Of a stretch of 64,000 bases of DNA, positions 1 through 9,126 are shown one piece after another. The notes under the pieces were generated by a model. The model made no database searches. It was not told the origin of the DNA and was given only the letters and a program-made list of their open reading frames with translations. Location: the NCBI GenBank assembly GCA_045106475.1, contig JBGCEO010000011.1, forward strand, positions 1-64,000, written 5' to 3'. Within the stretch, counting starts at the first letter, position 1. Each line of letters begins with the position of its first letter. The translations under genes were made by a program, and so were the position numbers. This DNA is from Granulosicoccus sp045106475. GTDB lineage: Bacteria > Pseudomonadota > Gammaproteobacteria > Granulosicoccales > Granulosicoccaceae.

Positions 1-1
1 C

Positions 2-403
2 GGTAAACGAGCTGATCAAAGTAATGCAGCTCGGCACGATGTATTCGATGAATTGCAGCGCTGCTTACCTGCCGATGTGCACTTTAAAACCGATGGGCAC
101 CAGCAATACCCGTCGCTAATCAAGCGCTACTTTCCGAACAGCACGCATGAGGTGCATATCAGTGATAGGGGCTGCGTTGTGGGTCAGGGGGAACTGAAGA
201 AAACCCGCTTTGATCATCTGTTCAGCGTGAATCACTCGTTTGCCAATATCCGGGCAAAGGTGAACCGATTGAACCGGCGAACCTGGTGCACGACCAAGCT
301 ACCCGAACGACTGGCCGATCACATCGATATCTACATCGATGTGTTGTGTGATCGATTAAAGCTACTGTCACTGCCTATGCAAAAGACTGCAAGGGTCGGA
401 TGA
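2..403 (+). CDS. IS1/IS1595-like DDE transposase, 3' part only
   Basis: The frame is open from the window edge to a TGA at 401-403, so the gene begins outside the window. The translation contains KTDGHQQYP followed about 45 residues later by FSVNHSFANIRAK and RTWCTTKLPERLADH. This arrangement, a catalytic Asp near DGHxxYP and a C-terminal NH...RLxRRTWCTTK block, is typical of IS1-related DDE transposases. The protein would catalyse cut-and-paste or copy-paste movement of its own element. I could not identify a terminal inverted repeat in the 80 bases after the stop, so the element boundary is not set. Family assignment is from motif memory and could shift between IS1 and IS1595-type groups. 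Confidence 0.7.
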   Translation, partial: GKRADQSNAARHDVFDELQRCLPADVHFKTDGHQQYPSLIKRYFPNSTHEVHISDRGCVVGQGELKKTRFDHLFSVNHSFANIRAKVNRLNRRTWCTTKLPERLADHIDIYIDVLCDRLKLLSLPMQKTARVG

Positions 404-483
404 TGCGCGGTGTAGTTAGGTTGATGTTATCCGCGCTATCACCATCCAACTGGGGCAGTTTATACACTGAAAATAGGTTGCGC

Positions 484-2748
484 TCAGCCATCAATAGCGC
501 TGAGTTCACGAACCGAAACAAAGGCGTCTACGGCTGTGCAGTTATCTGCAGTGCACAGTAGAGGATTGATCTCAAGCTCCACCAATCGCTCCCCCAGTTG
601 AAGTGCTGCTTGCTGCACTGATTGCAAGGCATCCAGCAAACGCTTTCTATCTACTATGGCGCGTCGCCTGAAGCCATTCAACAAGGGTGCACAACGCAAT
701 TGCAACAAGCGACGTTCGAATTCGTCTCGAGTTGCAGGTAAAAGACAATGCACAGAATCATTAAGAATTTCGGTCGTAACGCCTCCCGCGCTAATGGTCA
801 TCAATAATCCGTGTACCGGATCATGAATCACGCTGACAAGTAATTCTGCAATGGCACCTTCTACATATTCTTCGATCAGACAGCCGCCTGCGCAATTGAT
901 ACGCTGTATCGCTCGTTCAAGCTCGCGCCTGTTGTCTATACCCAGTGCGATAGCATTTGCTTCGCTCTTATGAACTACCCCAAGACCCTTGGCCACTACC
1001 GGATAGGTCAATACAGGTGCCGCCTTGTCTAACGCCCGGCTAAGCTTGCGTGAAGACCTGACATCAGCAAAGGATAAGCGTACATTGGCAGGAACTGATA
1101 CTCCAAAACGGTTCAGCCAGCGTTTTGTAGTGCTTTCATCTAACTGGCGAGATAAGCCGCTGCCGGGACGAGCGGTTTGTACCAAGCCCCAGGCCTCCAG
1201 ACTCGCACGGCGTGCACTCGGTTTGTCAACGTCGATACCAGAACTGTCAACCAAGGAGAGCGCCACACCTGTTTCCACTGTCGTTGGCTGTTGCGCCAAC
1301 CAAACCGGCTCAGACAGAGCATGTGCTGCAGATGCCTCCAGCCAGGCAGCATTTTTAATTGCAAGCAATCCATCTCGCAACCCGCACAAAGCGATCACGC
1401 CCTTAGCCATTAAATCCTCAGCCACCGATTCAGGCATATTTTCAGGCAAGGTTGCCAACACAACCGTTATGCCCTGCCAAGCGCGAGTGGCTTCGACAAA
1501 GGCGTTCAATGCTCCATGCCAGGAGTTTGAATCGCATCGATCCTGTCTTGGAAAATCAAGCACTAGCAAAGCAACATCACCAATCGAAGCCGATTGATCA
1601 TTAGCAGAAACGCTTTCACTTTCAGGAGGAGCATAAGATTGCAACATCGCTGTGACCATAGATTTCATTGCAGCAAGGTCGTGCCAGATCTCGGTGTGAT
1701 AATCCAGCGGATTAGCCAGCGCTAGTTGATTACCTAACACGGATTGCAGATGCTCGCGCTGCACTTCGTTCAATGGTGGAAAACTCAAACCGACAGTGCT
1801 TGCCATATCACCAACCAACGCTGCTTCTCCGCCTGAACAGCTCATCGACAGCACTCGATTGCCGCCCGAACGACGCTCACTATTCAATAGCTTCAGCGTT
1901 TCTATAAATTCACCCAGACCGTGAACACGCTTCATACCGAGCCGCTCCAGGAAGGCACTGGCAGCTGCATCATTGCCAGATAGCGAGCGCGTATGAGATA
2001 ACAAAGCGGCACGCGAAAGAGGCGTGATACCAGTTTTGAGTACAACGATACGTTTGCCTAGCTGATGCGCCTTGGTGGCCAGCGATTCAAAAGCTCGAAT
2101 ATCTGTAAACCCTTCTATATGGAGTCCAATTGCTGACACTCGCTCATCATCTATAACGGCCTCTGCCAACTCGGCCAGATTAGTTTGCGCCTGATTGCCA
2201 GCAGTCAATACATAAGCAACCGGCAGCGCTCGCTGCTGCATAGTTAGATTTATCGCTATGTTTGATGACTGTGTAAGGATCGCCACACCACGATTAACGG
2301 TTTTACCACCGTGTTGATCCGGCCATAAAACGACATTATCCAGATAGTTAATCAAGCCATAGCAGTTCGGCCCTATTACCGGCATGTCGCCAGCAGCATC
2401 GATCAATCGCGCCTGCCTGGCCTCAGCATCAACATCCTGTGCCGCCGCTTCGCTGTAGCCAGATGCAAAACAGATCGCACCACCCGCTCCCTTGGCCGCC
2501 AGGGTTCGAACGATGTTTATTGTTTGCTCCTTGTTAACACCTATAAAGCTGGCATCAGGCACGCCGGGTAGATCTTCTACGCAAGCAAAGCAACGCTCAC
2601 CTGCAAGGGTTTCGCGAGTGGGATGAATCGGCCAAATGAAACCTTTATAACCTGCCAGACGGCACTGCTCTATGACAGCTGCGGCCCAATCACCACCAAA
2701 AACTGCAATGGATGCCGGGTTCAAAATCCGCCCAAATCGCCTATTCAC
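484..2748 (-). CDS. ADP-forming acyl-CoA synthetase (acetate-CoA ligase family)
   Basis: A 754-residue fused alpha-beta NDP-forming acyl-CoA ligase, which interconverts acyl-CoA plus ADP and phosphate with free acid, CoA and ATP. The order is CoA-binding Rossmann domain (about 1-135, with GPNCYG at 126-131), succinyl-CoA-ligase-like domains (150-300) and a C-terminal ATP-grasp domain. SHTRSLSG at 251-258 corresponds to the segment carrying the phosphorylated histidine in the family. The ATP-grasp part shows VAKGLGVVHKSEA and a later LVELEINPLL. The start is GTG with no clear Shine-Dalgarno. No GNAT acetyltransferase domain is present, so it is not a full PatZ-type fusion. The acyl substrate is not predictable. 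It follows the exported amidohydrolase on the same strand after a 236-base gap. Confidence 0.85.
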   Translation of the reverse strand: MNRRFGRILNPASIAVFGGDWAAAVIEQCRLAGYKGFIWPIHPTRETLAGERCFACVEDLPGVPDASFIGVNKEQTINIVRTLAAKGAGGAICFASGYSEAAAQDVDAEARQARLIDAAGDMPVIGPNCYGLINYLDNVVLWPDQHGGKTVNRGVAILTQSSNIAINLTMQQRALPVAYVLTAGNQAQTNLAELAEAVIDDERVSAIGLHIEGFTDIRAFESLATKAHQLGKRIVVLKTGITPLSRAALLSHTRSLSGNDAAASAFLERLGMKRVHGLGEFIETLKLLNSERRSGGNRVLSMSCSGGEAALVGDMASTVGLSFPPLNEVQREHLQSVLGNQLALANPLDYHTEIWHDLAAMKSMVTAMLQSYAPPESESVSANDQSASIGDVALLVLDFPRQDRCDSNSWHGALNAFVEATRAWQGITVVLATLPENMPESVAEDLMAKGVIALCGLRDGLLAIKNAAWLEASAAHALSEPVWLAQQPTTVETGVALSLVDSSGIDVDKPSARRASLEAWGLVQTARPGSGLSRQLDESTTKRWLNRFGVSVPANVRLSFADVRSSRKLSRALDKAAPVLTYPVVAKGLGVVHKSEANAIALGIDNRRELERAIQRINCAGGCLIEEYVEGAIAELLVSVIHDPVHGLLMTISAGGVTTEILNDSVHCLLPATRDEFERRLLQLRCAPLLNGFRRRAIVDRKRLLDALQSVQQAALQLGERLVELEINPLLCTADNCTAVDAFVSVRELSAIDG

Positions 2749-2984
2749 TTATTTTGACTCAATCACAAAAAGATTCACACCAACAACCAAACCATCCACA
2801 GAAAACACAGGTCAGGAGATACATGGCCCAAATTTAGCCACTTGTATGAGGTTAACGTATTCGCGATGCGCGTTCAGACTTTCATTGCAACTTTTCATAA
2901 ATTTGCCAGAAGTACTGAGCCCTAGCGCTGAACCGATTTCGTGCGAAGCTTACTATTTGTCGTACACGGACGGCATTGGCTGAA

Positions 2985-4730
2985 CTACCGGACTGCCAGG
3001 CTGTGACGGTAGCGCTCTCTACCACCAATCCAGACTTTTAAAACTTCCACATCGCGAACATCATCGACCAAAAGAGGATTGCCTGACAAGCTAATCATGT
3101 CGGCGAGCTTACCCTCCTCAAGAGAACCGCGGTCATGGTCCAGATGATTTTGCCACGCCGCATCAATCGTCATGGCCCTAAGCGCTCGCAGTCTACTCAC
3201 ACTCAGGGTCGCATCAAGCTCTACCTTAGAAAGAGTACGGCGGTTAATGGCGGTCCAGAGCATTTGCATCGGGTCTATGGGTGTTACCGGTGCGTCACTG
3301 TGTATCGAATAACGAACGCCCAATTCATCGGCTTTGGCCAATGGGCTAATCAGACGAGCACGTTCTTCCCCCAGGACTTTGGTTCTGTACCAGTCGCCCC
3401 AATAGAGAGTATGTGCAGGAAAAAATGATACCCCTACATCCAGCTGGGCCAGTTGCTCCAACTGATCGTGCCGAATCGTCTGCGCGTGAACAATGAAATG
3501 TCGTGCATCCTTTCGCGGATACTCAGCCTGAGCAATATCCAGCGCTTTTATTATGGCGTCAATCGCGGCATCACCATTGCCGTGCAGGGCCAGTTGAAAG
3601 CCAGCATGATGATACTGGCGGACTAGTCGCACGAGATCATCCTCAGCAATTACTGGCAAACCACGATAGCCATCTGTCAGTGCAGGATCTTTTTTATAGG
3701 GCTTGCTTAACCAGGCAGTTCTCCCTTGCGGGCTACCATCAACAATCAGCTTGACGGCTGATACGGCAAATTGCTCCCGGTCTTGCAGAGTCCAACCGAT
3801 GGCATTAGCCAGTGCAAGTCCAGAATCATTGCTGTGTTTCTGATCAAGGTTGGCAACTAAATGCTCACCCAACTTTGCATGACCCGGCCAAATCACTACG
3901 CGCTGATGCAAAACACCGATGCGCTGCGCCCATTTCAACACATGCATCGATAGGATATCGGCGAACCCGTTTTGAACGGTGGTGATACCTGCCTTCAGGT
4001 ATTCATCGCGTGCCTGATCTAACACTTTTATAAGCTTTCTTTTTGGCAACTCTTGTAGAAGCCTGACCAGCTCAGGTGCTGCCTGCTCCTGCAGTAAACC
4101 ATTTAGCCTACCCTGGCTGTCACGACCTACATGAGCACTGGCGGCAGAAATGGGCTCCGAATCACCCTCGAGATGCCCAAGCGCTTTCAATGCACGGGTG
4201 TTGGCTACTCCCATATGGCCTGAGCGGTGCCAAAGATAAACGGCGTGATTCGGCGCTGCCTCATCGAGTTCTTGACGAGTGGGGTGCCTCTCCTCTAACA
4301 AAGAAGCATCATCGTAGTTAAACCCTACAATCCACTGATTTTCAGGTTGCGAGCTGGCAGCCGCAGAAACACGGAGGAGCAGATCGCTCAAACTATCCAG
4401 GCTGCCAGATACAGCAGGAGCTAGATCAAGCCCCGCCTGAGCGAGCCCGGAACTGGGAAAGTGGCTATGCGCATCCACAAAACCCGGCATCAGCGGACTG
4501 CCTTGCAGATCTATCACTCGTATATCTTCTGGCGCTCGGCTCTGCACATAATCTAAATCGCCAATAGCGACAATATACTGACCTTCAATGAGCAGAGCTT
4601 CAGCGACAGAATTATCAGCGTCCATAGTCAGTATATGCCCGTTGACAATCATCAACGATACAGGCCACTCAAGGACGCCACCGAGTAGTATGCTAGGAAC
4701 AATTACCAACAACAATGCGGCGCGCTTCAT
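2985..4730 (-). CDS. Exported or membrane-anchored amidohydrolase, YtcJ-like
   Basis: This 581-residue metal-dependent amidohydrolase belongs to the amidohydrolase-3/YtcJ group. The N-terminus (MKRAALLLVIVPSILLGG) is a signal peptide or anchor, so the enzyme probably acts in the periplasm. VNGHILTMDA starts the small beta domain, PGFVDAHSHF has the metal-binding H-S-H at 88-90, and later HGNGDAAID, IVHAQ and SDAPVTP supply further ligand positions. The ending LADMISLSGNPL is usual for the group. The natural substrate is unknown; members hydrolyse amides, carbamates or N-formyl groups. It is transcribed divergently from the Ig-like protein gene that begins at 4838. Confidence 0.85.
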   Translation of the reverse strand: MKRAALLLVIVPSILLGGVLEWPVSLMIVNGHILTMDADNSVAEALLIEGQYIVAIGDLDYVQSRAPEDIRVIDLQGSPLMPGFVDAHSHFPSSGLAQAGLDLAPAVSGSLDSLSDLLLRVSAAASSQPENQWIVGFNYDDASLLEERHPTRQELDEAAPNHAVYLWHRSGHMGVANTRALKALGHLEGDSEPISAASAHVGRDSQGRLNGLLQEQAAPELVRLLQELPKRKLIKVLDQARDEYLKAGITTVQNGFADILSMHVLKWAQRIGVLHQRVVIWPGHAKLGEHLVANLDQKHSNDSGLALANAIGWTLQDREQFAVSAVKLIVDGSPQGRTAWLSKPYKKDPALTDGYRGLPVIAEDDLVRLVRQYHHAGFQLALHGNGDAAIDAIIKALDIAQAEYPRKDARHFIVHAQTIRHDQLEQLAQLDVGVSFFPAHTLYWGDWYRTKVLGEERARLISPLAKADELGVRYSIHSDAPVTPIDPMQMLWTAINRRTLSKVELDATLSVSRLRALRAMTIDAAWQNHLDHDRGSLEEGKLADMISLSGNPLLVDDVRDVEVLKVWIGGRERYRHSLAVR

Positions 4731-4837
4731 GTTTTTATGGATACCATTACCTGACTGTAGTCGCGAACCGCCATCTTGTTCACGGCAAGAATATGCAGCT
4801 CTCGTATACTGACCAGGGACTACATTTGGAGTTCTTC

Positions 4838-5470
4838 ATGAACAGTGCCGGCCGATCACTATTAACTACACAGCTCTTACGGATGTCCAGAATAGCGCTA
4901 GCTATTGTATGCACAATAGTGAACAGCTTCACATTTGCTCAAACGGCAGATACGGTTGCTCCCATTATTGAACTCGAAGAACTCCAGGAAGCGATTGCGG
5001 ACAGATCGCAAGTATTTACTGTACAGATCGCTGAAGATGTTCAACTGCGAGATGCCACACTATATTACCGCCGTACAGGTCAACTGCCTTATACACCAGC
5101 GCCTATGCAAGCGTTGGGAAATTCTGGATTCTACAGCGTGTCAGTACCCACCGATTCGAGTGATCTACGAACAATCGAGTATTATGTTCAAGCTCGGGAC
5201 GAGGCAGGTAATCGCACAGTAAGTGGCTTTGCATTCGATCCTTATATGAGATCCCTGCTTGCACCTACAACTTCCGAAGCAGAACCGAAAACAGCGGCGG
5301 TTCAAAACAGTTCGGTGCCCGATCGACAGCAACAGAATACCCCCTCATTTTTTCAGCGCCGATGGGTTCAGGTTACCTTAGGTGTGATTGCTGCAGGAGT
5401 CGTTGTGAGTCTGGTTGACGAAGATGGTGAAGACTCCCAGGTTGTTCCCATCCAGTTCAATCTGCAATAA
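4838..5470 (+). CDS. Exported Ig-like-fold protein with C-terminal membrane segment
   Basis: A protein of about 210 residues. I chose ATG 4838 because GGAG at 4828-4831 lies six bases upstream and the N-terminus then becomes a signal peptide (hydrophobic run ending NSFTFAQ). The mature part begins ADTVAPIIEL and reads as one beta-sandwich of the Ig/FN3 type (DVQLRDATLYYRR, then IEYYVQARDEAGN), common in surface proteins. A Pro/Gln-rich linker leads to a hydrophobic segment (VTLGVIAAGVVVSLV) and an acidic tail. The stop is 10 bases before the next ATG, so it is almost certainly cotranscribed with the CBM9-like lipoprotein. The function is unknown; the pair may form a cell-envelope complex. Confidence 0.75.
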   Translation: MNSAGRSLLTTQLLRMSRIALAIVCTIVNSFTFAQTADTVAPIIELEELQEAIADRSQVFTVQIAEDVQLRDATLYYRRTGQLPYTPAPMQALGNSGFYSVSVPTDSSDLRTIEYYVQARDEAGNRTVSGFAFDPYMRSLLAPTTSEAEPKTAAVQNSSVPDRQQQNTPSFFQRRWVQVTLGVIAAGVVVSLVDEDGEDSQVVPIQFNLQ

Positions 5471-5480
5471 AACGATAGCC

Positions 5481-7049
5481 ATGAATATCCTCAAGAAAAA
5501 TCTGCAGCCTCTCATCGCCTTGCTTGTAGCAAGTGCAACATTAAGTGCTTGTTCGGATAGTGGCAGTGTGAACGTGCTGGAAGCTCGCCCTTCTGTCGGA
5601 CTTTCTCTGCCTCGCGTTCTGCTCGATTCCCAAGCTATCGATCAAACAAACCTAAGACCTCAAGTTACCTTGTCTAATGGTGACACTGTCAGTATGCAAC
5701 GCACCGAGGGAGAGAACTGGAGCGGCACCATCAATGTGCCTGTTGGTGCTCAATACCTGGTTACGGTCACATGGTTAGAAAGAGTGCAGGATATAGAAGG
5801 CTTCGAAGGCAGAGAGATTGCACTTGCGCAGCTAACTCAGGATTTGGCGGTGGCCGCTGATGGCGCTGTTACTCAATCAAATACAACTGGCTACACAACC
5901 GATCTGGATTCCGATAGCGATAATAGATCCAATCTTGAAGAACGCGAGAGTGGCACAAATCCATTTGTTGCAGACGTCATGATTTCCGATGGTGACATGA
6001 CTTCAAATCCGCCAGCCGATGATGGACAAACAGATCCAATGGTCGAACCGGTGACAATAGAGCAACCGAACCCGATTACAGATACTCCAGCCATACCAGA
6101 GCCGGTTACGCCAGTCGTTACTCCGGTAGTGACTCCGATACCTGATACTGATACTGATACTGATACTGATACTGATACTGATACTGATACTGATACAGAC
6201 TCAGACTCAGACTCAGACTCAGACTCAGATACAGATACAGATACAGATACAGATACAGATACAGATACAGATACAGATACAGATACAGACACAGATACAG
6301 ATACAAACCCAGTGCCTGTGACGGTGGATGTGGTGATTCCTCGAATAGCGGCAGGTTCAGCGCCTGTTATCGACGGCGAGAACGTAACGTTAGGATCTCA
6401 GAATCAATTAACCGGCGAGTGGTCGGCTGCCATTGAATCAGACAATAGCGGTGCTCCACTAGCGATCAACAACCTCATCATAGACATCGATGCCGATGCT
6501 GAAGATGGCACTGCCCATAGACGCTGGGCAGCCATGCATGATGGCGAATACCTCTACCTGGTGGTGCTCGTCGATGACAATGGAGCTCGAAGCCGGGATT
6601 CGGCCTCAGATGTTGCTGATGACGATAGCCTAGAGATTTTTATCGACGGTGATAACAGTAAGGCAATGACTTTTGGTGCTGATGATTTCCATCGCATACT
6701 ACCGGTTAGACTGCCAGGTGCTGACAAACAAAGTGCAAGCACGGGCGACGTAGCCGGACCAAACTCTTCTACAGCCGCACTATTGCTTGAATTTGCGACA
6801 GGTCCTGGTATTGGGCCAGATGGTATTCGACGCCCGCGTTTTGAGCAGGACGTGTACGAGGTTCGTATAGAACTAGAGTCTGCCGGTATTGATACCGATG
6901 CACCGTTTGGGTTTGAAGTTCAGATAAATGATGATGACAACGGCAACAGCCGAGACGCCAAATGGGCATGGAAGCACAGCTCACCTGCAAGCAACAACGA
7001 GGACACTATTAGTAACCCCTCGCTGCTGGGCACATTGATTCTAGAATAG
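5481..7049 (+). CDS. Lipoprotein with Asp-Thr/Asp-Ser repeat linker and CBM9-like domain
   Basis: About 522 residues. ATG 5481 gives a clean lipoprotein signal (ASATLSAC, Cys24). Upstream in-frame codons overlap the previous gene and do not look like a leader. After a beta-rich N-terminal part comes DLDSDSDNRSNLEERESG (about 141-160), resembling a calcium-binding thrombospondin type 3 repeat. A Pro/Thr-rich stretch follows, then an uninterrupted Asp-Thr/Asp-Ser tract at 222-275. The C-terminal 240 residues match the CBM9/DOMON-like sugar-binding fold (RRWAAMHDGEYLYLVVLVDD, then DDSLEIFIDGDNS and GADDFHRIL). It is probably an outer-membrane surface protein in which the acidic tract holds the sugar-binding head away from the membrane. 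The role of the tract is inference. Confidence 0.8.
   Translation: MNILKKNLQPLIALLVASATLSACSDSGSVNVLEARPSVGLSLPRVLLDSQAIDQTNLRPQVTLSNGDTVSMQRTEGENWSGTINVPVGAQYLVTVTWLERVQDIEGFEGREIALAQLTQDLAVAADGAVTQSNTTGYTTDLDSDSDNRSNLEERESGTNPFVADVMISDGDMTSNPPADDGQTDPMVEPVTIEQPNPITDTPAIPEPVTPVVTPVVTPIPDTDTDTDTDTDTDTDTDTDSDSDSDSDSDTDTDTDTDTDTDTDTDTDTDTDTDTNPVPVTVDVVIPRIAAGSAPVIDGENVTLGSQNQLTGEWSAAIESDNSGAPLAINNLIIDIDADAEDGTAHRRWAAMHDGEYLYLVVLVDDNGARSRDSASDVADDDSLEIFIDGDNSKAMTFGADDFHRILPVRLPGADKQSASTGDVAGPNSSTAALLLEFATGPGIGPDGIRRPRFEQDVYEVRIELESAGIDTDAPFGFEVQINDDDNGNSRDAKWAWKHSSPASNNEDTISNPSLLGTLILE
6144..6305 (+). repeat. In-frame hexanucleotide tandem array of 27 units
   Basis: Reading from 6144: eight GATACT units, one GATACA, five GACTCA (6198-6227), ten GATACA (6228-6287), one GACACA and two GATACA. 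It encodes (Asp-Thr)9, (Asp-Ser)5, (Asp-Thr)13. Because the unit is six bases, copy-number change would alter tract length without breaking the frame. Each block is almost uniform in codon use, which suggests recent slippage expansion. Confidence 0.97.
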
Positions 7050-7168
7050 AAAGCAGAGTCGAGCAGTTTTTTGCAACCGTGAGCAGCCAGCTCTAGAGAG
7101 CACAGCCAGGATGATCTTCGTCGTGAGGTCACACAGGAGTAAGGATAAACCGTAACGCTTTCTTCAGG

Positions 7169-9010
7169 CTACTCGCTACTGGCCGTCAACAGCAATTTGA
7201 TTTGCCGTAAATTCCTGCTTTCAGCAAGTAGTACCGCGTCGATACCATTTGAATCCTTGATTCGAGTATTAGCTCCTTCGCGAATGAGAGAGTCAACCAG
7301 ACGGTGTCGACTGCGCCCGACAGCGGCAAGCAATGCAGTCCTACCCATTGAGTCAGCCTGGTTCAATTCAGCCCCGTTGGCCGCCATTTGCAAAACAAGG
7401 TGCTCATAACCTTTTTTGGTTGCCTCGATAATCGGATAGGATTGATTGGGAGTGGGTGCATTAACATCTGCTCCAGCATCCACCAGATACTTGGCAACTA
7501 CAGGCTGCTCCAGAGCTATGGCAGCAGCTAGAGGTGTCTGACCTCCAGCATCACGACCATTGACATTCGCACCGGCTGCAAGCAGATTTCCTACTAGTTT
7601 TACCAGAGAGTCTTGAGGTGCCTGCTGAATTGCACTCACTAATATGTCATCTTCCAGATCGTTGGTTAAACTTTTTTCTCTTACCATTAATCTTACGACG
7701 GCAGCACATCCAGAACTGACCGCACGATTAAGATGCGAAAGGCCACGATGTATGTGATTGACATCGACCTGCGGATTGTTCATCAATGCCGCCTCGATCT
7801 TTTTGATATTGCATTGCTTGGCCGCGTCAGCCAAATGTGCATGCAAGGTGCGCTTGTAGCTCAGCTTACCTCTCAAGTGATCCAGTAGAACTATTTTACA
7901 CTCTGGCTTTTTAATATGGCTGGCCAGGGGTTGCCCATTTACCAATTCTGCAGAAGCCAGATCATTTTCCGACAGTAGTAGCGATGTTAACCTTTGTACA
8001 TGACAGGCTTGGGCTGCACGGCGATACTCACCGTAAAGAGACTGAAGCTGCTGGTCCCGCTCTGAGTCCGAAAATTCTTCACTTTTGATCTCTTCTGGTA
8101 TTCCAGCAAATTGCGGGTTTAATCGCGCAGAGACCATAAGCACAAACCTTTCTCCCCCCAGGCGTCTATCGGTGGCAATGGCATGATCCATTGCAGTTAG
8201 TCCACGATAGTCTTTGCGCGAAATCGACGCTCCATGACTCAACAACAGCGCTACAACCTGACTCTTGTTGCTGGTGATGGCGACCATCAGAGGAGTACGA
8301 CGTTCCGAGCTCAATGCCGCGTTGTCGACATGGGCGCCACGGGTCAGAATAAGTTCAACAACCGGCAAGTAACCTATTTTTGCCGCTAACATCAGAGGGG
8401 TGTTTCCATTGACAATCGCGTCAAACTGAGCACCCTCTTCCAACAAAACATCAACCAACGGTAGATCCTTGTTGGCTATTGCCTTCATGAGCCTGCTTTC
8501 AAGCGTCAGCGGCAGGTAACTACACCCCGGCTTGAGCTTCGCAAGCACTGCTGGATCAATCGAGTCACTAGTGCAATTCCAGCTCAGCAATCCACTGACC
8601 GGGCTGGCCGTTGGCGTGAATGTCATGGAGTAAGCACCTATCTTATCGTCAAAATCCACGATAAGAACACCGCCACGATTGACGGCTACCCGCTTTACGC
8701 TGGTTCCGTAAATGCTTTTTGGCGGAGGCAACTCTGCCTCATTATTGTCATGCGGCATGACGCCATGTTTGACGTAATAGTCCGATACCCGTAATTTGAC
8801 CTGCGAGGTTAAATTAAAGGCCTCTGAGAGCAAAGCTGCCTTCACAAATAGGCCGCGGGTGTGCCAACTATGAAAAGCTCCTGCACCTGTCGCGAGCATG
8901 GCTAGTACTATAATTAGCAGTTTCACGTCAATTAAACAGCCTGAAAACCGTGATAGGGAACCGCACAACGCAATCCTTTGTCTCAATACTTGCGTATCGG
9001 CCTTAAACAC
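7169..9010 (-). CDS. Membrane-anchored ankyrin-repeat protein with pilin-like N-terminal domain
   Basis: A 613-residue protein. Residues 170-613 are ankyrin repeats (NGNTPLMLAAKIGYLPVVEL, RRTPLMVAITSNKSQVVALL, GGQTPLAAAIALEQPVVAKY, GRTALLAAVGRSRHRLVDSL). The N-terminal 165 residues look like a type IV pilin. There is a hydrophobic helix at about 30-47, then KAALLSEAFNLTSQVKLRV followed by SDYY and GVMP, an alternating beta region, and WNC (C146) paired with C163 before a YLP motif, as in the pilin disulfide loop. A canonical prepilin cleavage site (GFTLIE) is absent; GCLIDVK (24-30) may be a decayed version. The start is GTG preceded by AAGGGTGGG. The likely topology puts the ankyrin repeats in the periplasm. 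It is transcribed divergently from the M16C peptidase gene. Confidence 0.75.
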   Translation of the reverse strand: MFKADTQVLRQRIALCGSLSRFSGCLIDVKLLIIVLAMLATGAGAFHSWHTRGLFVKAALLSEAFNLTSQVKLRVSDYYVKHGVMPHDNNEAELPPPKSIYGTSVKRVAVNRGGVLIVDFDDKIGAYSMTFTPTASPVSGLLSWNCTSDSIDPAVLAKLKPGCSYLPLTLESRLMKAIANKDLPLVDVLLEEGAQFDAIVNGNTPLMLAAKIGYLPVVELILTRGAHVDNAALSSERRTPLMVAITSNKSQVVALLLSHGASISRKDYRGLTAMDHAIATDRRLGGERFVLMVSARLNPQFAGIPEEIKSEEFSDSERDQQLQSLYGEYRRAAQACHVQRLTSLLLSENDLASAELVNGQPLASHIKKPECKIVLLDHLRGKLSYKRTLHAHLADAAKQCNIKKIEAALMNNPQVDVNHIHRGLSHLNRAVSSGCAAVVRLMVREKSLTNDLEDDILVSAIQQAPQDSLVKLVGNLLAAGANVNGRDAGGQTPLAAAIALEQPVVAKYLVDAGADVNAPTPNQSYPIIEATKKGYEHLVLQMAANGAELNQADSMGRTALLAAVGRSRHRLVDSLIREGANTRIKDSNGIDAVLLAESRNLRQIKLLLTASSE

Positions 9011-9126
9011 CCCACCCTTAATGGATCGGTTGGCAAAATGATCTGCCCGACAAGCAGCTGTTCGTATACAGTTTTAGAATCTGATCACACAATGTGCTTA
9101 CATCAACTCAGGAGTTCTCCCAAATA

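Noticed and set aside
1025..1597. 190-residue open frame on the plus strand
   Set aside because: It lies entirely inside the acyl-CoA synthetase gene, which has continuous family motifs on the minus strand.
5891..6306. Antisense open frames of Ser-Val and Leu-Tyr repeats
   Set aside because: They come only from the hexanucleotide array being free of stops in several frames. The plus-strand gene has lipoprotein and CBM9-like features and explains the sequence.
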